Below, piece after piece: positions 31,584 to 43,838 of a stretch of 61,960 nt of DNA. Source of the DNA: Micractinium sp. NFX-FRZ (taxonomy: Eukaryota > Chlorophyta > Trebouxiophyceae > Chlorellales > Chlorellaceae); NCBI GenBank assembly GCA_029339195.1, contig JAPTJF010000385.1, forward strand, positions 1 to 61,960. The letters run 5' to 3'. Below the pieces are notes generated by a model. It saw nothing but the letters and a program-made list of their open reading frames with translations, was not told where the DNA came from and did no database searches. The first letter of the stretch is position 1. Each line of letters starts with the position of its first letter. The position numbers and the translations under genes were made by a program.

Positions 31584-34500
31584 TCACAGCCGGTGCTCCT
31601 GCCACAGCTGTGCCGCCGCACGGTGCAGCCAGCAGTGGCGATCTGCCAGCACTGCCAGGTCAGCGTGGTACCCGCCGCCCACGTAGCCTGCCACTGGTAT
31701 GCCCGCGCCCAAACATGTGTCCAGCACCTGCAGCCAGCAAGGTGTGGGAGGCGAACATTTGAGTTCTAGCAAAGCCTGCCGCCGCTCCTAACTGCACACC
31801 CTGCACCTCAGCCACAGGCCAGTGTGCAGCGGGTGGGAACTGCCGCCGTGGTGGGATGAGCAGCAGCACCATGCAGGTAGGAAGTGAGGGCCGGCCACGT
31901 ACCAGCAGCTCACGCCGGTGCAGCCCGCTGTCTGTCAGCGCCAGGCGGCCCAGAGCATCGTCCTGGTGGGGGTCCACCCCAGCGTCATACAGCACTGCAG
32001 CGGGTCGTGATAAAAGGGCGATGCAGGTGTGCATGGGGGGGGGCATAGGCAGCGTGACGCTTGTGCCAGCCAAGAACATTTAGACGTGGGACCCTGGGCA
32101 CACAAGGCACATGTGGCCAGCCAGGCAGGTTAAGCGGCCAGGAGACCGACGGGCTGTTGGATGCCGATCCAAATAACATGCCCCCACATGCCCTGCCTGC
32201 ACTATGGCTCACCCAGGTCGGGTCGAAAGCTCTGCAGCACACCCGCCAGCGCTTCCGCCACTACCCGGCAGAAGGCGTCATCCCCGGTGCCGTCAGGCAG
32301 CGCGATGTCGAGGTGGCTGGCCTGCAGGTAGGAAGGTGACATGGGGAGCAGTGGGCGAGGCACGCAGGCACAGAAGGCGCCAATCACACCAAGCCCTGGT
32401 GCAGTGCATGCTGGGAGCGGGGAGGGCAGCGGGCACTGTGCCTGGGCACCACTGTAATCTGCACCATGTTGTCCCACGGACCTGCTTCCGGGCGGGGAAG
32501 TTGCTGGCGGCGTGCACGCTGAGGGTGAAGACGTCCTGACGGCCGCTGAAGATGTGGGCTGTGCCGTCACCCTGCAGGCAGGCGGGCGGTGGGACAAAAA
32601 GTTAAGGGGGGAGAGGGGACGCGTATGGACACGAGTGCATGCGCCTTCCCTGCCTTGACGCAGCAGGCTCCAGGAGGCACTCTGCTACGACCTCACCCAG
32701 TGCTTAGCACGCCCTCCCCACTTGCTGCCCGCATGCTGGCTCCAATCTGCTAATGGCCAGGCTCCCCCCCCCCGCCCCCCCCCCCCCCGGGGCTGGGCCG
32801 GTCCCTCGTCGCTGCTCCCCTGCTTGACCCCCACATGCAAGCCTTCACTCTACCTGGTGCACGTCCAGATCCAGGATCAGCACCCGGCTGGCTCGCCCCT
32901 GGCGCAGCAGCAGCTCCGTGGTCAGGGCCAGGTCGTTGAGGATGCAGAAGCCTGGCAGGGAGGGGGGCCCAAGAGGGGAGCGTGATGGGGAAGGGAGCAG
33001 GGGGTGGCCGTGTAGGAGCGAGAGAACTCCGGCCTCGAGGCCCCTACCAGAGCGAGGCGCAGCGAACTACGTGACCTGGCGGCAGGAGGCAGGGCAGCCA
33101 GGACCCGAGCGTTGGGATATGAAGTCGTGGCAAGGTGAGCAATGCAAGTGCTGTGTCAGACGAACGAGCTCAAGTTGGAATATGAAATCGTGGCGAGGTG
33201 GGCAATGCAGTGCTGCGCCAGACGAATGAGCTCAGGGAGAGTGAGGAGAGCGAGGGGATGGCCGGCGGGCTGGCAGGTTTGCACGCACCTGAGCCGTAGT
33301 CACGAAACGCGTGATGTGTGCCTGCAGGCGGGGGTGGTGAAAGAGAGATGCAGACCCCCACATGAGTTGGTCGCGCCGCAACGCAGTGGGCATGTCGGTA
33401 GCGCCAGTGGCAGCCACCGCTGCAGCAGGCAGCCGTGCCATGAAAGGTCACACAAGGGGACTGCTCAGTGCTCACCTCCTGCCGTGTTGCAGGCCAGCCC
33501 ATGCTCTAGTGCCAGCTCAGCGGTCAGGATGGTGCCTGCGGCAAGGCTAGCCAGCAGGGGCGAGCACGTGAGGCAGCGAGAAGGTTGCGAGTGTTCCATG
33601 CCACTTGCCTGCAAAACACGTGGCAGCAGCAGCAGCAGCAGCAGCGGCTCCGCCATGTCAAAAAGCCCAGCCCAAGCCCACTCTCGCGCAACAGCCCAGG
33701 CAGCACTCTCAAGCACCACAGCAGCGCTCACCCGCGACTTCTGACAATGTTCGGTCGATGAGTGTCTGCGTGCGCGCCACCTCGCCAAACCCTATGCACC
33801 GCATGCGCTGCTCATCTGGCAGGAGCAGGCGGGGTGGGGTGGGAGGTGGGGTGGCGAAGGGTGGGCTGGGAGGCGGGCACTCTGATGAAGAGGGCAGGAT
33901 TGAACAGGGCAGCTTGCGGGAGGTCAGAGGTTGCATGCAGCTGCCTCAGGGAGTGCATGCCCCAACTGCCCAGCATAAGCAGAGGAGCAGGCAAGGTTGC
34001 AGGGCGCTGGGGCGCTGGGCTGCAAGCCTGACCTTGCTGCTGCAGCACCCCGCCTCTGCTTTGAGCCTCTGCTGCGCCCTCAATCACCCCTCCCCCCTGC
34101 GGTACGCCCAGGTGCTGGCGGCGGGGCATGGTAAGAGCCTTGCCTGCAGCAGCCCCAACCCGCCAGCACAGAAGCCCCGCCTGCCCGCCCAGCCCTCCCA
34201 CTCACCCAGCGTGCCGCTGCAGAAAGCGTCCACAAACTCGGGGGAGTGCACCAGGCATAGCAGGTCCCGGGACGGCAGGGAGGCGGGGGTGTGCACCTGG
34301 CGGCAGGGGGAGCCGGCATAAACAAGGCACTGTGTCTACAAGGTTCAAGCAGCGCTGGCCCAGATAGGGTGCGCCGGCCCTCATGACCACAGGAGATCAT
34401 GTCCGCCAGTGCAGCAGTGGGACGGGGCGGCAGCATTGAGCGGAGAACGGGACGTGCGGCGCCAGCCGCACAGCGTTGCCATTCATGCTTCAAGCTGCGC

Positions 34501-35189
34501 ACCCGGCCCGCGTGAGGCGCCCTGGTCAGTGAAGCCGGCCCTCCACTCGACAGGTATGAGGGGGGTGGCTGTTGGGGCCCTCACCTGCCGGGGATCCACG
34601 GTGCCCTCTGCCAGCAGGCGGTCATGAATGGCGGCAAACACGGCCTGCATCAAAGACCATCAAACAGGGGGAGCAGCAGGGCTGGCTGGCGCTGTTGATA
34701 CCCCGCATAAATGCGCTGCTGACCAAGTGCACGCGTCACACGCCGGCCCAACCGGCATATTGCAAACCGAGATGTTCGCCGCACACACCATGGGGAAGCG
34801 GTGGCCGGCCTGCAGCTGAGGTGCCGAGTAGAGGGGGTGGTACACCACAGGCGGCGCATCCAGCGCCAGTTGAGTGACGCTGCGCTCCTCCAGGCCACGC
34901 CGCTGCTCACGGGCAGACGCTGCTGCCGGAGCTGCAGGCACGGCAGCGGCAGTGAGTGTGGCATGAGGCGCAGGGGCAGCGACACATGTCTAGATGGAAA
35001 TAGTGCGTCCGAATCACTGGCCTCACCAGAGGGGGAAGAGGAGGAGAGGGTGCGGACAGCGCGGCAGCAGTGCGCAGGATGGACAGCTGCACGGGCGGCC
35101 TCCGATACTGCCGCTGCCGCCGCTGTTGCCTGGCGGCGGAGCTGAGCAAGCCTCCAGCCTCCCATGCGCAGAGATGCTCCGAGAGGCAT
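31584..35189 (-). CDS. Histone deacetylase family enzyme with organelle-like presequence (388 aa)
   Basis: Zinc hydrolase of the arginase/deacetylase fold. Twelve exons: 35027-35189, 34789-34931, 34585-34644, 34206-34296, 33732-33815, 33476-33535, 33289-33321, 32854-32951, 32482-32571, 32213-32321, 31903-31994, 31584-31727. The catalytic set is complete: HH dyad in [14 protein letters not shown] (H203, H204), zinc ligands in LDLDVHQGDG (D241, H243) and [10 protein letters not shown] (D318), and the active-site tyrosine in GGGY (Y361). The compact core resembles bacterial and class IV-like deacetylases more than class I RPD3 enzymes. The first 55 residues are Arg/Ala/Ser-rich with almost no acidic residues and end RTLSSSSPS, as in mitochondrial or plastid presequences; the substrate may therefore not be histone. 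An internal Met at 35165 is an alternative start. It is divergent from the receptor-like gene. Confidence 0.93.
33111..33236. repeat. About 62-bp tandem duplication in a deacetylase intron
   Basis: TTGGGATATGAAGTCGTGGC at 33112 is repeated as TTGGAATATGAAATCGTGGC at 33175, and similarity continues through AGACGAACGAGCTCA against AGACGAATGAGCTCA. It lies wholly within the intron between exons 8 and 7. Confidence 0.88.
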
Positions 35190-35582
35190 CCCGATACTAG
35201 CAATTCAGCGTTTGCGGCCTAGCTCAGCGACAGCTGTGCTGTGGAGGCGCAAAAGCGAAGGTTTGGCGACGGTGAAGGATGGCGGACGCCGGTCAAATAT
35301 GACATGTGCCTCTGGCAACGTGAATCCAATCTCACAAGCGCCGAGGTGCCGGGCGCCCACGCCGCCACGTCACCTCGTCTTGTTGCTGCCTGCCAACGCA
35401 CGGTCGCCCTGCCCACACACCGCCAAAAGCGATCGCAGCTTGCCAGCCGCGCGACAAGCCCTTGCCAGGCGCTTGAATAGTCGCCCACGCGTTCTCGACT
35501 TCCTTGCCCGCTGGCCCCCCCTTCTCTCTCGCCGGAGCAGATATACAACCCGCCACACATGCCATTGGTCTGACGGCGCGCC
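35190..35582. promoter_or_regulatory. Shared divergent promoter region, deacetylase and receptor-like gene
   Basis: 393 bp between two outward-facing starts. No named promoter motif was recognised. Confidence 0.6.
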
Positions 35583-38500
35583 ATGCTGCCCTCGCGGCGC
35601 GGCGTGCCGCGGCGCACCGGCGGTGCGGCGGTGGCGGCGGCAGCGGTGGCGATATGCAGCCTCGTGGCCGTGGTGAGTTGCGCCAAGGTGAATGCGTGCA
35701 CTCCAGATGCGACATAACTGCGCAATCGAATTCCCACGCCCAGAGTGCCCCCCTCCTCATCTTCCCTGCCAATTGCGACCCCTTTCACTGCAGGCTGCCG
35801 CCGCGGCGCCGTCGCCGCTGCTGCAGATGGCCGAGGCTGAGCTGCAGCTGCAGCCAGTGCTGGGCTCCAACAGCAGCAGCAGCTCGGGGACAAACAGCAG
35901 CAGCGGCACGGCCATTGGTGTTCACCTGACGAAGGTGGCAGATAAGCCGGTCAGCGCCAAGCTGGCTGTGCTGCTGCCCAGGGCGGCTGTCGCCGGCGGC
36001 GGTCGCGCTGGCGCCGCCCCTGCCGGCAACCGCAGCGCCGCAGGTGGGGGCTGGGCACCCGCGGACCCGGCACACCTTTGGCTGGACCCACCCACGCTGA
36101 CCTGGCGCCCTGGAGAGGCGGGCACCAAGTGGGTGCGCCTGCGGTCGGCAGCAGAGCTGCCACTGGCTCTTGTGCTGGACTCCGGCGCCGGCGAGGGCGG
36201 CGAGACCGGCAGCAGCAGGAGCAGCCGCAGCGCCGTCGCAGCCAGCGCACAGCCGGTGCTGCGGGTGCAACTGGCTGGCGCCTCGGGGGCGGCCATCGCG
36301 GCAGCGCCGCTCAACAGCACTGAGCTGATGCTTGGGGGGCAGGCTGGCGAGCCAGCGGGCCTCCCGCTGTTTGGCTTCATTGCCAACCAGGTGGCCTACC
36401 CACCAATGAAGGGCAACAGAAGCAGCGGGGCTGCCAGCATCCCGGTCCGTCTGCTGGCGGGGCGGCTGGATGCGCCCGCCACGCTGCGCTACGCGCTGCG
36501 CCTGCTGGCGCTGCCGCCATCGGCACGCGCTGCACAGCGTCCGCAGCAGTTCCTGCCCAGCAAAGCTCTCCAGGGCTTCCTTCACTTTCAGCCGGCAGCA
36601 GCAGGCAGCGGTGGCGGTCGTGACAACAGCAGCGCCAGCGCGCAGCAGGAGGTGGAGCAGCGCATCTTGCTGCCCCTTGCCTGGGACCGCATCCCCGCAG
36701 AGGCCGAGTACCGAATGGGTGAGCGGGAGCCACACGATCAGGGTTGCGTCAAAGCCAGCAGCCAGATGGCCTGGGTGCTGCTCGGGTGCTGGGTGCCGGT
36801 GCTCGGGTGCCCGGCTTGCGTTTGCTGCTGGGCTCCTGCTGTGGGGGCTTGACAGGCACTAGTGCCTATAGAAGTGGCCTGGTTGCGCATGGGGAGGGGT
36901 CTGCGCCGCTTCTCTGCCTGGCTCATGAACAACTCCTGTCTGCACCGTTGCGCTGGAGGCACACTGGCTGTGTGGCCACCTGTCCATGTGGTTGGTGCCA
37001 CCATCAATTTCTGCCCCCTCTGCCCTGCAGCCCTGGAACTGCAAGGGGTGTACGCCGCGCGGGTGGCGCCCCAGGCGGGGGCCGTGGCGCTGCACATCTT
37101 TGGCACCCCCACCGGCTCTTGCCCGCCCGGCGCTTCCCTCAAAGAGCTGCCCAGCAACGGCAGCACCAGCCGCACTGTGACGTCAGCAGGGGGACCTGCC
37201 GCCGGCGAGCCTGAAGAACCCCCAGTGGGGCGCAACGGGAGCGCCGGCTTCCTGCTGTCACCAAACGGCACCGTCATCGACCTCAGCAGCAGCCTGCTGC
37301 CGGGGTGAGTGGACTGGCACCCAGGGGGGGCTGGCGCTTTGCTAGACGCTTCCTGCCGTCAGCAGCAATGGCATGCACCATGCACCACACATGCATTACC
37401 GGCGTCGCGTGCCTTGCGCACCGCCGTGCTTGCTGTGCGCCCGGCTCTTTGTTCCTGCCTGCCTGTCTGGCCCTTTGACCCGCTGCCCGTGCCCTGCCCT
37501 TGCTTGTGTCCTGCCCATGCCTGCCTGTGCCTTGCCCCGTGCCCCTGCGCACCAGCTTTCCACAAACTGCCTGGCTCTTTCCTGCCCATTTGCCTGCCCC
37601 GCAGCGTCCACGACTATGGCGCCCAGGTGGCGGCTGACGCGGAGGAGGTCACGCTGTGCCTGCGCGTGGGCCCTGGCGGCGGGGACGCCGACGGCGAGGT
37701 GCGTGCATACATCTGCAGTGCTGCCAGGTAGCCGTGCCACATGCAGGGCATTGCGGCTCAAGCAGAGCTGGGAAGCAGGCGCTTCACAGTTTGAAGCCGC
37801 TTGCGAGCCAGCGCCACGTCTATTGCCCCTCCCTCGCTCCGTTGCTCACTTGTTCCTATCCCCGTTCGTGTCGTGCCCGTGTGCCTCGCAGCGCGGCGCT
37901 GCATCAGTGGCCTCCTTCCAGGCGGCAGGGCGGCTCATGGATGCCGTGCCCCTGGAAGCCGAGGACGCAGCGGACGCAGAAGAAGCCTGCGGCTGCAAAG
38001 TGGGCGGCGGGGATGAGGATGCCGAGGACGAGGGCAGCGGCTGCGAGTATGCAGCATGGGTGCTGCCGCTGCTGCCGGGGCAGAACGTGTTCAACGTGAC
38101 CTTTGGCACGCCGCCGGCAGAAGGGGAGGCAGCGGAAGATGAAGAGGCACCTGCCCCAGCGCCGGAGCCAGCCCAGGTGCGCTTTGGGGGACGCGCGTGT
38201 GCCTGCAATTTGGACGCTTGACCTATTGCAGTATGGACCCTGTGGGTGCATCCTTTGCCAATCACAGGTACCGGTGTGTTTCTCAAGGCTTCACGCTGCT
38301 GCCGCCTCCGTTGCAGGCCGGTGTCAGCACCAGCGTGGGCCGCCTGAAGGAGCGTGCTTCCCTGGCGGTGGTGCGCTTGGCTGACCCAGAGCATGCCGAG
38401 CTGGAGACACTCACAGGTGCTGGGGGCTGGGCGGTGTGGCATTATGGGCGGGACGTACGCCGCTGCAATGGGTCATTTGCGGTTTTGCGGCCATGCCTTG

Positions 38501-41500
38501 GGCGGCTGCTCTGCCTCGCCTCTCGTGTCGGTGCTCCGCCACGCCGGGCTCTGCCTGTTCACCCCCCTGATTGTGCTGCTAGCGTCGTCCCTTCAAACAC
38601 CCTGCAGTGCGCACATCTGATGACACCGAGCGCACTCTGTGCGGCCCCAGCTCACTTGCGCGCGGGCAGGCCTCCAACCGCGGCGGACTGGGCGACCAGG
38701 CGGCAGGCGGCGGTGTGATGCTGCCCTGGGTGCCTCCGCCCTGCCGGCCAGGTATGCCCCACCCCACGTGCCTGCATCACTTGATAATCTTACAGCAGTG
38801 TGCAGCGAGCTTGTTGCTGTGTTGAATTGGTGCCGACAGCGTACATTCGGCCACCGTGACGCTGCTGCCAACACCTCTGCTGCACCTTCCCACCCCTGCC
38901 CTGCAGACAAGCTGCTGTACCTGAACGTCAGCGATGCCAGCCGCATGGTCATCCTGTCGCCCACCCTGAAGCACCCCGATGTGCCGGGCGTCCGGGTGGA
39001 GGTCAACGGCCAGGTGGGGCTTCGTGGGCAGCGGGCAGAAGCTGTGCGGCGTGCACAGCCACAGCCAGCAGGGGCTGCTGGCGGCACACCTCGCTGGCCC
39101 TGGCATGGCCTGGGCTGTTGTGAGGGCACCGGCCATGCCAAGCGGGGCATGCATCAGCCCTGTCACACCAAGTATGAGGCCCCTGTGCTGCTTCCCTCCC
39201 TCCTGCTGTGCTGCAGGTGTTGTCCCGCGGCGGCAACGTGGCAGCGGACCAGCTGCAGGACACGACAGCCGCCGTGGATTTGGAGCAGCACGGGTAGGGC
39301 GGGCAGCTGTGGCTGGGCTGGATCAACCCAGCGTGCGCGCTTGGTGCCACCCTCCTCTGCTGTGCTTGCCCTGCCGGGCCTTGCGCCCACTTCTTCCCAT
39401 GCATGCAACTCACAGTCTGGCCCGCCTTGGCCGGTTCTCCTCAAATGCCCTCACCCCACTCCTGCACCCCTCCCACCCCTTGCAGCACCGCCTCATTCCT
39501 GCCCAGCGCCTTCATTTTGGGTCTGCAGCCGGGAGGGACGCTGGAGGTGCAGGTACGCAGTGTCCCGACGGGTGGGCAGTTGGGCAGGGCACCTTGCACG
39601 CCGCCACGCTCCTTCCTGCTGCCCCTTTCTCTGACCCTTCCCACTGCTGCTGGCCTTGTCTTTGGGTGCTTGGCCTCTGCCCTGCGCAGCGGCCTGCACT
39701 GTCCCACACCTACTCACTTCAGTACCCACCCTCACACCCGCTTAATCTGCATGCCAACCTGTATCTTGTTGCACGGCCCCGGTGCTTTCAGGTGGTTGTG
39801 GTGGCAGAAGATGGGGTCACAACCAGCCGCTACCCGCTGCTGTTTGTGCTGGTGGAAAGCGAGGAGCGGCTGACGATTGCAGCGATGAGCGATGAGGTCG
39901 GCACAGCTGACAACATGGCAGCAGCGGCAGCAGCAGACACAGCCAAGGGCCGCTGGAGGGGTGAGTCGGAGGACACATGGGCCTGTTGGGTCGTATAATG
40001 TGCTGTGATTTGGTGACGCTCGCTGTATTGCACCTGGCTGCATAGTGCGGTTTCCACAGTGCCAGGCCCCTGCTCACTGTCTGCCATGCACGTTATGCCC
40101 CTACTTGCTTGCAGGCTGGCCGCTGCCACCCGCCCAGCAGCCCATGTGCTCCGTGTGCCCCGCTGGCTGGGCCGCCGAGGCGGGTGAGTGGCCCGTTCGC
40201 TTTGCAGCCCTCACAACCGGTAGTCTAGTGCCAGGACTGTGTCTGTGCAAGCTACTGCCCCAGTGCTGTGGCTGTGCACCCTTCTGCAAGCTGGCCGCAC
40301 TGCCCGTCGACCAAGGCTGCCAGTCCCTGCCCACTCCCTCTGTGCAGTCAACTCCTCCAGCTGCCACATGTGCCCGCCTGGCACCTTTGCACCAAGGGTG
40401 AGCTGCACGCCTGTGGGGCCAATCCAGCTGCATGTATGCCTGACATGTTGCGCTGCTGTCAACTCCTGCTGCTCTCCTGTCGACACCTCATGGATAACCC
40501 CTCCTGGCGTTGCCCCCGCTTGGCCCACGGCCCCTCACCCCCCACCCTGCGCGTTTCCCTATCTTGCAGCCTCAGTCACCCGCCTGCCAGCCCTGCCCTT
40601 CCGGCACCTTTGGCTACTCCTGGGGCTCTGCCTACTGCAAGAACTGCATAGAGGGGACGTATGCGCCGCAGGGTGGGTGGGAGGTGCAAGGAGGGCAGCC
40701 GGGTTGACGGACCAGTTGTGCCTTGGGCAAGGGCGAGACTGGCTGGGGGCTGGCCAGCATCGGCTGCATGCTATGCGACCTCTGTGCAGCGTGCCCAGCA
40801 GCCCAGCCTGCCGGCCATCAGCTTCATCCAGTTCCTACCATCATCATGATTGATGCACTTGCCCCTGAGACACACTGCCCTGCCGTCTGCACCTGCAGAC
40901 AGCTCCTCGCTATGCTTGGCCTGCCCAGAGGGCACCACCACGCTTGACGACGGCCGCAGCTCCTGCGTGCCCCTGCCACCTGGCGGGTACACTGCACCAA
41001 GGTGAGCTATGCAGACGCGCCAGCACTCCTCATGCAGCGCTGCCTGTTAATCCGTCAGCATGAGCCTGCTTGTGAGGAGCCACGCATAGGAGCTTTCGGT
41101 ACTTCCTGGGAGCCCACGCCCAACAAATCGCACGCCCATTTCCCAGCTGCTTGTCCGTCCCTGCCGTTTCCCTCATGCCCGCATGTATGCTGAGGTGCCT
41201 GCTCACACCCTTCCTCTGGCCATCTGTCCTCACACCCTGCCATACTCCCGTCATGCCCGGCAGGTACGCCGTGGTGGTCAGCTTCTACGTCAACCTCAGC
41301 GGGCTGGAGCTTGAGGACGTGGTGGTGCGGGTGAGGCTGCACACGTACTGAGTACAGTTTCTACATGCAGGGCAGGGCGGGGCTGGATAGGGATAGCGGG
41401 GCAGCACAGGGCAGGGCAGGCCACGAGCAGGAGGTTTTGATGGTGTGGGTAAGTGGCGGGCGTTTGCAGTATGCATGTTTGCAGCAGACGTACAGGCGCT

Positions 41501-43404
41501 CGTCACCTGGCTGTGGATGTCTTTAATGCCCGCTGCTGCACATTGTGTTGAACCGTGCAGGCAGGGAAGAATGGTGCATGGCTTGACACTGCATGGCGCC
41601 TGGGGCCTATGGGTCGTGCTTGGCTCTGTTCTGCTACCTTGCTGCTCATTGCATGCCACCAATACCTGTTCTTCATGCAGGCGGGAGTGGATGGCGACCC
41701 TGAAGCCATTGTAGCGTCGCTCATCCGTGCAGACACAGCGCTGGCCTTCAACATCTCCCGGGGTGAGTATGGGGCCCTGGGGTGACTCTTAGCTGGCATG
41801 CAGCTGCAGACCGTAAGCTGAGGGGGGGGTGGAAGCGTGGTCAGCAGGGGAAAGTAAGCAACCGTGAAGGCAGCCAGTGGCAGCCGCATGCAGGGCAGAG
41901 CATTTTGGTCCCCTCCAACGCACAGCCCACGCCAGGTGCACCTCTGCCATCCCGTCTCCGCTCCCTACCCTTGCATGCTGCACATGACGTTGGCGATGGT
42001 GCTGCCCCCATAGCCCATCCCCATCCATAAGCTACGGTCAACCTCAACCCCTTTTCGCTGCCCATATACTGCAGATGACGTCCAAGTGGTGGAGATGCGG
42101 CGCGTGGCCCGGCGCACGCTGTCTGCCAATGTGACCGCCATGCTGGGTGTGGATGTCCCCGCGGGGGCCACAGGTAGGCAATGGCACCTAGCAGGAGGTG
42201 GCAGCAGCTGCAGCACAGGCAGGCCTGGAGCGGAGTTGCTGCTGGCGCTCTTTTGTTGACGGCTGCGGCGCACCTGCAACATCCCACTTCCTCTCTGTCC
42301 TACTCACTCAACCGCGGATGTTCGCTCCTTGTCTGCTTTGAAGGAGGAACGCCTCCTCTGCCGATAAACCCGATACAGGCGAGACTCCAACCTCATTCAA
42401 AGTCTGGTGGTTTCCCCGCCCCCGCCTGCAGAGGAGGAAATCGCTGCTGCCCTTGAGGTGGAGCGCCTGTCTGCCGACCAGCCCATCCAGATGCTGTCCT
42501 CCAATCCAGACCGGTTCTTCAACCGCACAGCAGAGGTAGGGGCACACACAGACTCGGCCTGTTTGCGTGAGGCCTGCCATGTGAATGGCAGGAATGCCCG
42601 TGGCGGGATGGGCGTGGCTGGGTGGGGCAGCATGGCGCAGGGCTCGATTGTTGAAACCTCGCAGCCCAAGGGGGCACCGTTCTTGGCATTGTGGTAGGCT
42701 TGAGAAATGGGGCCGAGCACTGCGCACTGGCTCGCCCTTCCCTGCAGGCTCTGGAGGTTGAGGTGCAGGGCGGCATGCACAGCCTGAGCAGCGTGTCCGG
42801 ACCTTCGCACACCGCCCTGTGAGTGTCAGCCTTGCCCTACCATGCCCAGGCCCCCCAGCAATGCTGCGTGTGTTGGCATGCGTGCTGCGCTATCAAAGCT
42901 GGTGTTTGCTGCTGTGGATCATGCAAGTCAGAGGTAGCGACAGCAAAGAGCCAAAGACCAACTGTCACATTGGCTAACCCCTCCCGGCAGCCAGCAGCAC
43001 CCCTCCCGCCTCTTATCAATGGGGGTCCTCACCTCTGCTTGTTTCCTCAACTAGCGCCCAAAGGGCGTGTACTGTGCTACTTCTGACCCAACCCCACCCT
43101 GACCATTGCTGCGTTGGACTGTCCCGTTCCCTCCTGCAGCCTGTGGGCCATGCTGGGACCAGGCATTGCAGCCATCGTGGCGGGCAGCGGGCTGGTCACA
43201 GTGGGGTGCAGGCGCAGCAAGGCGTGTGCCGCGTGGCGGGGCGCTGCAGCGCGGCGGCTGGCCACCACTCGGCTGGCTCCCACCTCTGTGCGTTACTCGA
43301 GATATGGCGGTGGGGTGAGCGGCAGCGGCGGCGTCCGTGGCAGCAGCAGCAGCAGCAACATCCAGGGGTCTGGCGGTGGAGGACCAGGCGCAACAGCTGA
43401 CTAG
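35583..43404 (+). CDS. Receptor-like single-pass membrane protein with GCC2/GCC3 cysteine repeats (1114 aa)
   Basis: Function unknown. Twenty-one exons: 35583-35672, 35794-36718, 37031-37304, 37605-37698, 37892-38176, 38317-38416, 38608-38751, 38907-39013, 39217-39293, 39486-39552, 39792-39960, 40115-40183, 40348-40397, 40570-40672, 40899-41001, 41264-41330, 41681-41762, 42075-42173, 42432-42535, 42748-42818, 43140-43404. An N-terminal hydrophobic segment (AAVAAAAVAICSLVAV) acts as signal or anchor. Residues to about 777 look like beta-rich ectodomain with many N-glycosylation sites; VVVVAEDGVTTSRYPLLFVL recalls cadherin-like bacterial-type sandwiches. Residues 778-886 hold Cys-rich repeats (CSVCPAGW, CHMCPPGTF, CQPCPSGTF, CLACPEGTT) of the GCC2/GCC3 ephrin-receptor-like type. 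A small alpha/beta region follows, then one membrane helix (about 1028-1050) and a Ser/Gly-rich cytoplasmic tail without a kinase. Confidence 0.84.
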
Positions 43405-43540
43405 ACAGCATGCTCGATAGCTTTGTACTCTGTAGCCTATACGTTCCTCCCTCTAGCCCCATACTTCATGCCGCTGTATGACCCAGCATATGCCCTATGA
43501 TCTGCCTTTTGCCTTTGGTGCACGGAGAGCCCAACCCAAC

Positions 43541-43545
43541 TGTAA
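43541..43545 (+). promoter_or_regulatory. TGTAA polyadenylation signal of the receptor-like gene
   Basis: TGTAA 137 nt after the TAG at 43404. Confidence 0.7.
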
Positions 43546-43658
43546 CATAACTCCTCAACTGGCAGATCTCAACAAAAGGGGCGGTGAATGTGTGACTTTC
43601 AGTATGCAACTGTCCATGTGAGCAAGGCCGGCATTGAGCTAAGAGATTGGTCCTATCT

Positions 43659-43663
43659 TTACA
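43659..43663 (-). promoter_or_regulatory. TGTAA polyadenylation signal of the ferritin-like gene
   Basis: TGTAA on the minus strand about 176 nt after the TGA at 43839. With the signal at 43541 on the other strand, the two predicted 3' UTRs come close but need not overlap. Confidence 0.65.
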
Positions 43664-43838
43664 AGTGAACCACGGGTGGTCCAATTCTACTGCTTCAACC
43701 GGTCAGTGTGCGGCTCTGCCTCCCAGCGCATGCGTGGACCTGCCACTGATGGCAACGTCCCCCAACCGCAGCTTGAAGAGCGGCACCTTGGCGATGAGAC
43801 AACTGTCCCAGCCAGCAGCAGGCATGCAAACGAACAGC

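Larger units (their letters stand above)
43405..43838. other. Convergent intergenic region, receptor-like and ferritin-like 3' ends
   Basis: Contains both 3' UTRs and both poly(A) signals. Nothing else recognised. Confidence 0.55.

Noticed and set aside
36470..36740. Antisense frames opposite the receptor-like exon 2
   Set aside because: They are long only because the sense strand is GC-rich coding sequence; no domain or splice support.
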